A stretch of DNA of 15,196 bases from Methylococcus sp. UBA6136 (GCA_002423305.1 DIVI01000198.1:1-15196); one strand, 5' to 3'. Positions 8,001-14,302 are shown, counted from the stretch's first letter. The notes: a model not told the origin generated them from the sequence alone. Numbers and translations are program-made.

Positions 8001-8941
8001 ATGATGCGGCGCAGCACGGCCACCGGATCGGTTTCCCCAGAGATGCCGGCATAGTGCTCGATGATGAAACGGTCAGGCTGCTGTTCTCTGAGTTGGCTCA
8101 TCCAGTAGGCCAGCAAGGCCGATTTACCTAGCCCCGAGTCCCCGGTCACCACCAACGGTACATTCCTCTCGGTGGCCAGATGGCGATCCAGAACCTCCAG
8201 ATCCACAGGGGAGGGGATGTACGCTCCAGTGCGATCTCGGGAATAGTTCCGATGCGCCAGGCGCTCGGCCTCCAGCGGAGAGGGAGTTTGATCGATGGGG
8301 AAACGTTGATCGAGTACCGCCAGCAGATCCTGCCTGACCCACTCACCGAGTTCTTCCAACTGGGCATAGGCTTCACGGACCGGCAACCCGCTGGTTCGGA
8401 TCCGTGCCTTCAGGCGCTCCAGTTTGGCCAGCGCCTCTGGCCGCGACTCGGTGAAATCGCCAGCGGCGTTTTGCTGAACCGCCAGTTCATCCGTCAGTGC
8501 CGGATCGCGCAGGTAGAAAAAGCGGTGCTCGGTCATGCCGGGGTTATCCAACACCCCATGCAGGATCTCCATCTCGGTGACGCTCAGCCCCTGGCGCAGG
8601 CTATCGTCCAGGAACGGAAACCGTGCCAGCAACTCGTCCCTGTGTTCGAGATCGCCATCCACCGGCGACCAACCATAGCGTTCACCCAGCAAACTGATGA
8701 AATAGGGGCGGCAACGATCGACTTCCTCAAGGCAGATCCGCACCACCTGACCCTGCTCGGCCTCCTCCCTGGTCAACCCCCAGCGCAAATCGATGTCGGT
8801 GAAGGCGACCTGTCGCTCCTGGCAAGCCTTGCGAATCCCCGGGAATACCTGCCGCACCAGATAATCCCGCTCGGCCTGCATGTCGCGAAAGGTCGAGGAA
8901 ATGAAAATCCGAAGCTCGCGGGGGGTAGATGAGGGTTCCAT
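5024..8941 (-). CDS. DUF4062-STAND NTPase-TPR (NLR-like) sensor protein
   Basis: 1305 residues. Residues 11-95 are a DUF4062 domain, opening RIFISSTFRDMQAERDYL, followed by FTDIDLRWGLTREEA and ISLLGERYGW. Residues ~225-560 are a STAND/NACHT-type NTPase, with Walker A GDSGLGKS (267-274) and Walker B LILVIDGLNQL (351-361, D356), then a winged-helix-like region to about 600. Residues ~657-1178 hold about twelve 42-residue kinesin-light-chain-type TPR units. Residues ~1190-1294 form a helical domain shared with the divergent peptidase gene. DUF4062-NACHT-TPR is the layout of nephrocystin-3/TEP1-like signalling proteins: TPRs sense, the NTPase oligomerises, flanking domains signal. It is the second gene of a leftward operon, starting 85 bases after the 9027-10898 gene, and its stop overlaps the next start (ATGA). 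No good Shine-Dalgarno precedes ATG 8941. Role as an immune sensor is inferred. Confidence 0.88.
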   Translation of the reverse strand: MEPSSTPRELRIFISSTFRDMQAERDYLVRQVFPGIRKACQERQVAFTDIDLRWGLTREEAEQGQVVRICLEEVDRCRPYFISLLGERYGWSPVDGDLEHRDELLARFPFLDDSLRQGLSVTEMEILHGVLDNPGMTEHRFFYLRDPALTDELAVQQNAAGDFTESRPEALAKLERLKARIRTSGLPVREAYAQLEELGEWVRQDLLAVLDQRFPIDQTPSPLEAERLAHRNYSRDRTGAYIPSPVDLEVLDRHLATERNVPLVVTGDSGLGKSALLAYWMSQLREQQPDRFIIEHYAGISGETDPVAVLRRIMAEIQERTGDSEEPPGKPNEVIRDFPLWLARVREQDPLILVIDGLNQLESREGNWLPDFWPAMVKPLFSVIPGDTLEKLKERDWPVFELQPLDQGRREQLIRNWLAGYRKSLSAEQTQRLAAAPQTGNPLFLRTVLEELRIFGYFEQLDQRIETLLSAKDPRALFGLVLERLEADFGQATIRAIMAAIWAARRGLTEEELVEITQLNRLTLSSALLAVDTHLARRAGLLTFFHDYLHQAVQLRYLNTEAAQQESHRQLARHFQQQPEITQRVAEELPWQWQQAEDWEALKDCISAIPIFEVLYERGAYELLWYWLSLGGRYDPGECYANALGAWTEDSKPLKLHLANTCNQLGNFLFEQAHDYSLAENLVRQALLITRESLGDEHPDTAAGINNLANICLQCGNYSEAEALHRQTLAIRERVLGTENVDTAESLNNLAILSEKSGNYATAESLYRHALDIYKKIFTLVGQPEKLSSILFNLAGLLSKTGDQEGAEAMLRQVLAMTEKIFGRKHPKTGTCLSNLSLVLSKQGNHGEAESLCQRALGILEESVGHNHPDTAICLINLSHVLAKKGDIESAEVISRRALTINEHVFGCYHPDTAQTLYNLAVLLQDSGNYEIAESLYRRASAIYEQTLGGDHPDTADTLQALANLLKKKGSYDSAEPLYLRVMAIRKRVLGAEHPDIAESLNNLANLLQTKGDFDAAEPLYRQALTISEKAKGTSNPDTIKCLNNLAILLEYKGNYADAKILLRDALNKREEHLGAQHTDTAESLYNLANLLRKEGNYEEAEPLYRRAICIQENYLDAHPKTASSLHNLAILLANKAKYQEAELHCRRALAIGEYVHGLEHPDTRKSLELLRMLLSGPLAGRERIWKQRDFITAVNYAKTIAISAEQIGLSPIILLMGACVAQEADVLGQPIPALIESNHTLHDLANGRKIALPETIAPTLNLAMSMDNDLKALLHEYAPSTLECLVDTILWRINHEKSKGETLQ
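5060..5374 (-). other. C-terminal domain of the NTPase, shared with the divergent peptidase
   Basis: Residues 1190-1294 of the NTPase align without major gaps to residues 9-113 of the peptidase encoded at 10979-12628. Shared landmarks are NYAKTIAISAEQIGLSPIIL against GYAKTVARSCSEKELSPLIF, and ALPETIAPT against ELPDETIEPT. It is predicted helical and faintly recalls Clp N-terminal repeats, but I do not recognise it as a named family. Placement at the end of a STAND NTPase and the start of an enzyme fits a homotypic adaptor domain. Confidence 0.65.
5408..6973 (-). repeat. Array of about twelve 42-codon TPR repeats
   Basis: A recurring HPDTA-like motif sits at NTPase residues 698, 740, 783, 826, 868, 910, 952, 994, 1036, 1078, 1119 and 1161, almost exactly every 42 residues. 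Each is followed by L.NLA.LL...G.Y..AE.LYRRAL.I. These are kinesin-light-chain-type TPRs (two helices per unit) forming a superhelical binding surface. The spacing drifts by one residue at three places. The units have diverged from each other, so this is an old array and not a fresh DNA tandem duplication. Confidence 0.85.
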
Positions 8942-8955
8942 AGCGAGTGGATTTT

Positions 8956-9001
8956 ATGGGTTTGTATTAGAGTTCAAAGAGCAATAAACCCATGCCTGGG
9001 T
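8956..9001 (-). promoter_or_regulatory. Mutually exclusive hairpins between the first two operon genes
   Basis: ATGGGTTT (8956-8963) and AAACCCAT (8986-8993) are a perfect 8-bp inverted repeat with a 22-base loop. ACCCA (8988-8992) also pairs with TGGGT (8997-9001) across the 4-base loop TGCC. Both hairpins need 8988-8992, so they cannot form together in the leader of the NTPase gene. This could be a simple processing or stability structure, or a switch in translation of the NTPase. It has no T-tract, so it is not a standard terminator. Confidence 0.3.
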
Positions 9002-9026
9002 GACAAAGTAGGTCGCGCTGATTAAA

Positions 9027-10898
9027 TCAGGCGGGCAATGATGTTTCATGGTGCTGAATGAGTTCCTGCCATTGCTGATTGACATTGGACATCACCAACG
9101 CGGATTCGTGGGTGACTTCGCGCAGCTGAAGCCAGGTTCTGGCCTGATTGTCCGGAAGTTTTTTGAGCCTCACGAGCCTTTGCTGCAGATGATGGAGTTT
9201 CTGATCGGTGCGCTTCGACAGGTCACCCACCCGCCCCATTTCATGGGTGGTGACAATGCCGTGAATGGCTGCCGCCAGCGATGGCAATGCCGCTGTAAAA
9301 ATCAGAAGCCAGGTGGCATGTATATAAAAGTGAGCAACGACCGCGACGGCGGTCACAATGAAACCTAATTTGGTCAGGTTATGCAGTCGATGCTCCATGC
9401 TGTGCATTGTGTGGTGAGTTTTGGCATGGTAGTGCCGCTGGTCCTCAATGACATGGCCCACATAAAGACTTAATGGCTCAGTCAAGTTGGTGGGTTGGTA
9501 AATCATGGCATGTTGCATTTTGGGTGGCCCCGCACCGACCAAGACCCGTTTAAGGATCCAACTCTCTGGATTGGTGAGACTAACCTGCGTTGTACCGTGC
9601 TTGCCGGGGATAGCCATTCTCAGTGGGGCCAAGAGCGGCATCTGGTAGGTCAGTAGTGGGTAGCCATAGCGTGTGTAGCGGATCTGTTCAGCCAGGAAGC
9701 GATGAAATAGCCAGCGCCCATGAAGGTCCTCTCGAGCTACCCAGGCATAAATGGACACAATCAATAAAACGGTGATCAGTTCTGCGGTTGGCCAGAACCA
9801 TTCCCAATACGGCCAGAGGTGCAAGGCACCTGCTACAGCTGAGAATACGGCCAAACTGGACAGGAGATAGAGTGTCCAGGTGGAGTCTCGACGTATTCCG
9901 CTATAGACATTGGCAAGAGAATCCGACCAGCCAAACCGGGTTCTCAGTTCCTCGGGCTCAATGGGGTGCTCGCCGTTCTGGATGATATGGCCCGCTACAT
10001 CGACGCCGTACCAAGGTTCCGCCAGTCCCTCGAACAAGGCCTGTGTGAAGCCTTTCAAGCAAATGATTGATTGAAGAACTTTGTCGAAACGGCCAGCCAA
10101 CCATTGTGTGACGGGACCTGGTGAATTCTCGGAAAAGTAGTCATGTATCTTGCGCTCGGCAATCTGCGTCCCCCGTCTGCCCATTTGAGACGCAGGATTT
10201 ACAATAAAACCTAACTCCTCCCGAAGGAGGGCGTCATCCATCGGCTTGAACAGTCGCACAAGGTGTTCATCGGTGACTTTTTTTGTGTTAAGCAGCATCC
10301 TCTCGGGTTCATCGACTAACCGATAATCGAGCACTCGTAACTGTCCATCTTCCGCCAAATGAATGATCAGTTTGCCATCCAAGATACTGTCGACCAACAG
10401 ATCAATTGGGCTGATTGAGGCGGCGTCCTCCTCTGCCAACGGGCCAATCCAGAGCAATATATCGGAAAACGCTCGTAGCGCCTCGTTGCGGATGGTTTTG
10501 AATTGCGTTTCCGAGCTCGGGTTGTGAGGCTCTGATTCGAGCCAAATCCATGCAGCTTTTTGATTCGATTCCGTCCCCTCATCGGGAGCGCAGGTAAGAA
10601 TCGATTTGGTAGGCAGATCATATTTCGAGGATGGCGCTTTTAGCGTGCTCATGATCGCGGAATCGCCCGTTGAGAGGAGCACCAGTTCAGTGTGATCCTC
10701 TGCCGAAGTGCCATAAAACAAAGGCGCTGTACTGACCAAGTTGGGCAACAGTTTTTTAACCTGTTCGATAAACCGATCCAGTTCGGTTTCCATTGGATGA
10801 GGCTGCATTGGCCTGGGATCGAAACGAGTGTTCTCGCTACTGGCTATCAGAAGGCCGAACGTTGGTTTAAGCTTGGGGGCAGTGATTTTTTTTCGCAC
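9027..10898 (-). CDS. Divergent SLOG-like membrane protein, paralogue of the 3294-5027 product
   Basis: About 623 residues from GTG 10898. I chose this start because GAGGA (10903-10907) lies 4 bases upstream and because the first strand (PTFGLLIASS, followed by a loop) aligns with PLIVGVTGHR of the paralogue; starting at ATG 10808 or 10793 would remove it. TTG 10946 is another candidate. The N-terminal domain keeps the SLOG layout, but the usual GxTGHR and SGLAEGAD motifs are eroded (LLIASSENT; YGTSAEDH), so ligand binding may differ or be lost. Membrane segments lie at about 339-360, 370-386, 507-523 and 526-546 in this numbering. DLHGRWLFHRFLAEQIRYTR between the pairs matches the SLATT-like helix of the paralogue. 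The C-terminus is rich in His, Gln and basic residues and probably coiled. It is the first gene of the leftward operon and faces the peptidase gene. Predicted membrane effector or partner. Confidence 0.65.
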   Translation of the reverse strand: MRKKITAPKLKPTFGLLIASSENTRFDPRPMQPHPMETELDRFIEQVKKLLPNLVSTAPLFYGTSAEDHTELVLLSTGDSAIMSTLKAPSSKYDLPTKSILTCAPDEGTESNQKAAWIWLESEPHNPSSETQFKTIRNEALRAFSDILLWIGPLAEEDAASISPIDLLVDSILDGKLIIHLAEDGQLRVLDYRLVDEPERMLLNTKKVTDEHLVRLFKPMDDALLREELGFIVNPASQMGRRGTQIAERKIHDYFSENSPGPVTQWLAGRFDKVLQSIICLKGFTQALFEGLAEPWYGVDVAGHIIQNGEHPIEPEELRTRFGWSDSLANVYSGIRRDSTWTLYLLSSLAVFSAVAGALHLWPYWEWFWPTAELITVLLIVSIYAWVAREDLHGRWLFHRFLAEQIRYTRYGYPLLTYQMPLLAPLRMAIPGKHGTTQVSLTNPESWILKRVLVGAGPPKMQHAMIYQPTNLTEPLSLYVGHVIEDQRHYHAKTHHTMHSMEHRLHNLTKLGFIVTAVAVVAHFYIHATWLLIFTAALPSLAAAIHGIVTTHEMGRVGDLSKRTDQKLHHLQQRLVRLKKLPDNQARTWLQLREVTHESALVMSNVNQQWQELIQHHETSLPA

Positions 10899-10978
10899 AT
10901 CATCCTCGGCGGCAAGGTCTACTCGTTCAAGTGTGCCACAGGCCAAGGGTTTTATCTGCTGGAGGGAAGGTTTGCCCT
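10899..10978. promoter_or_regulatory. 80-bp divergent promoter region of the immune locus
   Basis: This gap separates the start of the leftward three-gene operon (GTG 10898) from the start of the rightward peptidase gene (ATG 10979). Both ribosome-binding sites fall within it (GAGGA for the left, GGAGGG at 10961-10966 for the right). I see no strong -35/-10 pair, so promoters may be weak, activated, or partly inside the coding ends. The compact arrangement suggests shared regulation. Confidence 0.4.
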
Positions 10979-12628
10979 ATGGCTAACAAGTTACTGGATA
11001 GCCAATTCTTCAAGGCGGCGGCGGGTTATGCCAAGACGGTCGCACGGAGTTGCTCTGAGAAAGAGTTGTCGCCACTCATCTTTCTGGCTGGATTGGTTTT
11101 GGCAGCCCGATTGCAATCCGATGCCGAGGGGGCCGGGCAGGTCAATCGGCGGTTGTCCCAGATTGAGCCCTTACTCGTTGAACAGGCATTGGAGCTGCCG
11201 GACGAGACGATCGAGCCGACCGATGAAAAACTGCCCCTATCTCCAATCCTCAAGGAGGCAATCGGGGCCAGTGAAGGTGATCTCGGGTCTTTCATCGATA
11301 AATTGATCGGTTCGCTTCACCCCTTAAGCCTCTCTGACAACCATTTGCTTGAACTGCTGGTCCCCTATATACCGGCCTATTTATCGGATTCCCCCGAGCA
11401 GGAAGTAAATGGTGACATCTTTGCCGCCGCCGCGTTTGCAGCGTTTGAGACTGGCGTCTTTGCCCATATGCCGGGGCTGTCCGCGCACTTTTCATTGAAC
11501 CAAGTCTATCTGGAGGCCATGGTCGAACGCGTGTTCGATGGACGTCGACCAGTGCAAGGAGGGAAGGCTGATCAACTGAAATGGGATCAAGATCTGTCTC
11601 AGGCACTTAAAAAAGGAAAAGACGAGAGCGAACGGATCATTTCGGCGTTGAATCTGGGCCTTACAACCGGCGCCAGCATCATCTGCGATCAAGCAACGGC
11701 GTATCACGAAGCAGGCCATGCCGTGGTGTCCTGGGTGTTGCGCCCTGAAATTCCAGTCAACCAAATCTTGGTCAAGCGTGAAAAGGACTACGACGGAGTC
11801 ACGGTGTACGACGGAGACTCCCCGCATTTCCAGCGCGGCAAACGTCATGATTACCTTGTCTCATTATGTATCAGTCTGGCCGGGAGGGCTGCCCAGGCGC
11901 TCAAGTACGGACTTGAAGATATCGATACCGGCGCATCGTCGGATCTGGAATCCGCAACAAAACGTGCGTGGGCAAGTATTGCCTACTACGGTCTGGATCC
12001 TGAATTTGGCCCCATTGATTTGTCTGTCTTCAAAGAGCCTTCTGGATGGCTTTTTGACGAGGCGCAGAAGCGATTGCAGGTGGTGATGAAGGAAGCGGCA
12101 GCCAGATCGGACCAGATTCTCGCTGAGAACTGGGTTCATGTGGAAGTCATTGCAGCTGAGTTGATAGCCAAGGGAGAGTTGAACTTCGAGGAGTTTGTGG
12201 CACGGTTGTCCACTCACGGACTCGAAGACATGGCAGGCGTGGTAGAGGCCACCAATATACCGCTCAAGCGCGAGGTTGAATTTTCCCGATCATCCGGATC
12301 GTATCAAACCCCTGAGGGCGTTGTTCGGTATGAAACTGGAGATGCCATAGTTAGAGATGAAAACGGGGATACATGGCCGGTTTCGCGTACTGTCTTTGAC
12401 CGTCTTTACCGACCCTTCATGGGCGTCAAGTTTGGCGAGGACGGTCAATATCACAAGGTGGAGAGCACGGTGCGGGCGCTCCAGCTTTCAGAGACTTCAC
12501 GCGTCGACATGAAGGCTGGCAGAGGGGTTTTGCTGGGTGAGAAGGGCGATTGGATCGTTGATTATGGGAGCGGCGATCTTGCCATCGTCAATGTGGATGC
12601 TTTTGCGCGGACTTACCGAGTTATCTAG
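10979..12628 (+). CDS. Stand-alone FtsH-like (M41) metallopeptidase with adaptor-like N-domain
   Basis: 549 residues from ATG 10979, which follows GGAGGG at 12 bases; an in-frame GTG at 10931 is less likely because it would overlap the divergent leader. Residues 9-113 match the NTPase C-terminal domain. Residues ~235-410 are an M41 peptidase: HEAGH at 243-247 gives two zinc His ligands and the catalytic Glu, and TGASSDLESAT supplies the third ligand Asp322, followed by YYGLDPEFGPIDL, as in FtsH. The AAA+ ATPase and membrane anchor of FtsH are absent, so it cannot unfold substrates itself. The C-terminus has two copies of a small module (G454-F480 and G523-I549) with the pattern GD.IV....GD...V....F...YR. 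Divergent from the NTPase operon. Probably an effector protease switched on by the NTPase; target unknown. Confidence 0.82.
   Translation: MANKLLDSQFFKAAAGYAKTVARSCSEKELSPLIFLAGLVLAARLQSDAEGAGQVNRRLSQIEPLLVEQALELPDETIEPTDEKLPLSPILKEAIGASEGDLGSFIDKLIGSLHPLSLSDNHLLELLVPYIPAYLSDSPEQEVNGDIFAAAAFAAFETGVFAHMPGLSAHFSLNQVYLEAMVERVFDGRRPVQGGKADQLKWDQDLSQALKKGKDESERIISALNLGLTTGASIICDQATAYHEAGHAVVSWVLRPEIPVNQILVKREKDYDGVTVYDGDSPHFQRGKRHDYLVSLCISLAGRAAQALKYGLEDIDTGASSDLESATKRAWASIAYYGLDPEFGPIDLSVFKEPSGWLFDEAQKRLQVVMKEAAARSDQILAENWVHVEVIAAELIAKGELNFEEFVARLSTHGLEDMAGVVEATNIPLKREVEFSRSSGSYQTPEGVVRYETGDAIVRDENGDTWPVSRTVFDRLYRPFMGVKFGEDGQYHKVESTVRALQLSETSRVDMKAGRGVLLGEKGDWIVDYGSGDLAIVNVDAFARTYRVI
11003..11317 (+). 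other. N-terminal domain of the peptidase, shared with the NTPase C-terminus
   Basis: Residues 9-113, opening QFFKAAAGYAKTVARS. They pair with NTPase residues 1190-1294 along the full length, including the aromatic-Ala-Lys-Thr start, the LSP-I/L-I core and the LP.ETI.PT segment. Predicted helical. The next ~100 residues, before the peptidase core, are also helical and may hold a second, more diverged repeat. Confidence 0.65.
12338..12625 (+). repeat. Tandem duplicated C-terminal module of the peptidase
   Basis: Two copies, at 12338-12418 (GDAIVRDENGD, then WPVSRTVFDRLYRPF) and 12545-12625 (GDWIVDYGSGD, then IVNVDAFARTYRVI), share GD-IV-GD-V-F-YR at fixed spacing. The pattern resembles a small module I know from phage proteins (GDWIV..GE.Y.V..D.F...Y). 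It may be a recognition or sensing appendage. Confidence 0.5.
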
Positions 12629-12643
12629 CCTATCCACATAGGC
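12628..12643 (+). terminator. Small hairpin directly after the peptidase gene
   Basis: GCCTAT (12628-12633) and ATAGGC (12638-12643) form a perfect 6-bp stem with a 4-base loop, starting at the last base of the stop codon. No T-run follows, so efficient intrinsic termination is doubtful; it may instead protect the 3' end. Confidence 0.3.
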
Positions 12644-13016
12644 GCTGTTCATGTGCCCGGATGGTGTGCTGGGCAGTAGATGTCAAACGAGTTCTGGTAG
12701 CCCTTCGCTCCGCCCGACAGGCAGGTCTAGACGATACGCTCCGGGTTCCTTCCATATCCGAGTGTCAACTTGACAAGATTCACTTGTGGTTCACCGTTCT
12801 CCAAGGGTGGGTGTCATTCGTGTCTGATCTGGGGTTAAGTCGCGACGCTCGCTTGAGTGCGGTTGGTTAAAGAGTGTAGGCTACTTTTCGGTTGATCAGG
12901 CATTTAGCTGTGGAGTTGGTGATTGGCGACCTATTCTGTCGCATCCCATCTGCTACTGTGTGTTTGGAGCACCCAACTTAGGTGCATTTCTTAAGTAACA
13001 AATTTTTAGGAGAAAA
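12644..13016. other. Intergenic stretch without a convincing gene
   Basis: No frame here shows a ribosome-binding site or recognisable family. It contains the palindrome TGTCAACTTGACA (12763-12775) and, at its end, the strong Shine-Dalgarno TTAGGAGA of the next gene. It probably holds the promoter for the 13017-14158 pair, though I cannot point to a clear -35/-10 pair. Confidence 0.4.
12763..12775. promoter_or_regulatory. Perfect palindrome TGTCAA-C-TTGACA, operator-like
   Basis: Six-base half-sites surround one central base, the size of a small HTH-regulator operator. TTGACA also equals the sigma-70 -35 consensus, but no good -10 stands 16-18 bases downstream. Function unproven. Confidence 0.2.
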
Positions 13017-13520
13017 ATGATGAGACTAGCTGACAAGGTACAGGAATGGCTCGATGCAATGGAGTGGGAAGATGAGATCACTAGGGATGAAGAAGAACAG
13101 ACTTCTCAGATGACAACTGGTTATTCCATTAAAGAGCAAGGCTTTGATCTTTATGTGGAAACGGATGAAAAAAGAGATTGGATCAAGCTTTACTTGTATG
13201 CGCCAATAAAAGTGACAGAGAAGAAGCGCGAAGAGTGTGCCATCCTGTTTAATTATATCAATGTACATTTCTCGGTGGGATCCTTGCACTTTCTACCAAA
13301 TGGCAGGATTAGATTTCGCCATGTCGTAGATGTTGAAAATACCGATCCATCCATCGAGCTAATAAACAACATGCTCAGGTCTGCTGCCTCTATATTCGAG
13401 GATTGGTTGGAAGAAATCTCCGCGGTCGCAATGACAAAAATGACAGCTCAGCAAGTCATTGATGATCTTGAGAAGGGGCAGGAGGCGGCGCAAGAAGAAG
13501 ATGTTCCCGATGTGATTTAA
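13017..13520 (+). CDS. YbjN-like domain protein
   Basis: 167 residues. AGGAG (13008-13012) lies 4 bases from ATG 13017 and 7 from ATG 13020; the second start has the better spacing. The sequence follows the YbjN / type III chaperone-like fold: an N-terminal helix (VQEWLDAM), strands (FDLYVETDEKRDWIKLYLYA), then a helix and strands (ECAILFNYINVHFSVGSLHF) followed by GRIRFRHVVDVEN, and C-terminal helices containing LINNMLRSAASIFEDWLEEI. The tail is acidic (QEEDVPDVI). YbjN-fold proteins are soluble, often dimeric, and act as chaperones or regulators in known cases; the partner here may be the acidic product of the next gene, 77 bases downstream. That pairing is inferred from position only. Confidence 0.6.
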   Translation: MMRLADKVQEWLDAMEWEDEITRDEEEQTSQMTTGYSIKEQGFDLYVETDEKRDWIKLYLYAPIKVTEKKREECAILFNYINVHFSVGSLHFLPNGRIRFRHVVDVENTDPSIELINNMLRSAASIFEDWLEEISAVAMTKMTAQQVIDDLEKGQEAAQEEDVPDVI

Positions 13521-13597
13521 ATTTTGTGTGGGGCCTTGTTAGGCATGTAGCTTTATAGTGATTTAACGATTCAACATAAATACTAAGGTTTTTAAAA

Positions 13598-14158
13598 ATG
13601 GCAAATCTAAAAATATATGGTTGGGGATTGTGGCTTCAAGTATATGAGCTTGATGAGGATAAGGCACAAGAGTATGCCGAGAGTGGTCTGATGCCGGAGT
13701 CTGAATATGACGAGTTTGTGAACGAGGCGGAGGGGGAGTTCTATGCCTTCAGTACAGATGCAGTCGTCCTCTACAACGATACTGAGATCGGTACGATCTC
13801 TTCTTTAGTAGAAACAGCTGGCGCAGATGAATATCCGGAGTTACACGAAGCGCTCAATGCATCAGGCTATGAGTTGGATCGAGAGAATGCTTTTGTTTAT
13901 GAGCAAGGCTTGAAAGGGTGTTTCGTTGATGCAGAGATACCTGATTATGATATTGAATCTGCGGAAAACCTACCCCCTTCATTCTTGAATGACTTTTTGT
14001 CTAATCTCTACGTGGAAAACGGACGTTTTTTTTCGTTGACAAATTGGGATGATGAAGAGTTGTCCAGTGACGATTCTACTGATACTAAAAGTGATGATGC
14101 CTATGTGATTTATGACGGCAAGCGCTATAATTTTGAGATTGATGAGTCTGAAGATTGA
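13598..14158 (+). CDS. Acidic hypothetical protein
   Basis: 186 residues, not recognised. It is very rich in Asp and Glu, with a low-complexity acidic stretch near residues 150-165 (DDEELSSDDSTDTKSDD) and an acidic end (EIDESED). The N-terminal part, beginning MANLKIYGWGLWLQVYELDE, looks like a compact alpha/beta domain with aromatic-rich strands. It has no signal peptide or membrane segment. TAAGG at 13584-13588 lies 9 bases before the ATG, a moderate ribosome-binding site. It likely shares a transcript with the YbjN-like gene upstream. Acidity could indicate a DNA mimic or a partner of a basic protein, but nothing proves it. Confidence 0.7.
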   Translation: MANLKIYGWGLWLQVYELDEDKAQEYAESGLMPESEYDEFVNEAEGEFYAFSTDAVVLYNDTEIGTISSLVETAGADEYPELHEALNASGYELDRENAFVYEQGLKGCFVDAEIPDYDIESAENLPPSFLNDFLSNLYVENGRFFSLTNWDDEELSSDDSTDTKSDDAYVIYDGKRYNFEIDESED

Positions 14159-14180
14159 TTGTTTTCATTAGATAATCAAA

Positions 14181-14198
14181 GCATGGCATGGCATGGCA
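14181..14198. repeat. Short GCATG tandem repeat
   Basis: Three and a half copies of GCATG occur in tandem next to the left CTAG flank of the MITE-like element. Too short to assign a role. Confidence 0.35.
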
Positions 14199-14203
14199 CC
14201 TAG

Positions 14204-14302
14204 GGAGCCTCTGAATAATTCAATTTCTGGAAATCCGACCAAATATAAATCAATGATTTACGTCGTGTTGTTATGCCGGTTTTCGTGTTGTTCAGAGCTT
14301 CC
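14204..14302. mobile_element. 99-bp MITE-like element with CTAG target duplication
   Basis: The left end GGAGCCTCTGAATAA and the reverse complement of the right end GGAAGCTCTGAACAA match at 12 of 15 bases. CTAG stands directly outside both ends (14200-14203 and 14303-14306), the 4-bp target duplication typical of the IS5 subgroup. The interior has no coding capacity and contains the direct repeat TCGTGTTGTT (14263-14272 and 14283-14292). These features describe a non-autonomous derivative of an IS5-type element. Its ends differ from those of the complete insertion sequence at 1647-3241, so a different parent mobilised it. It lies between the acidic gene and the toxin-antitoxin pair. Confidence 0.7.

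Noticed and set aside
8180..8932. 250-codon + strand frame opposite the DUF4062/NTPase region
   Set aside because: Antisense to strongly conserved DUF4062 sequence; no family resemblance.
10692..11306. 204-codon + strand frame across the divergent promoter
   Set aside because: It overlaps two well-supported genes and the product has no recognisable domain.
12661..12870. 69-codon frame after the peptidase gene
   Set aside because: No ribosome-binding site and no recognisable domain; not distinguishable from chance.
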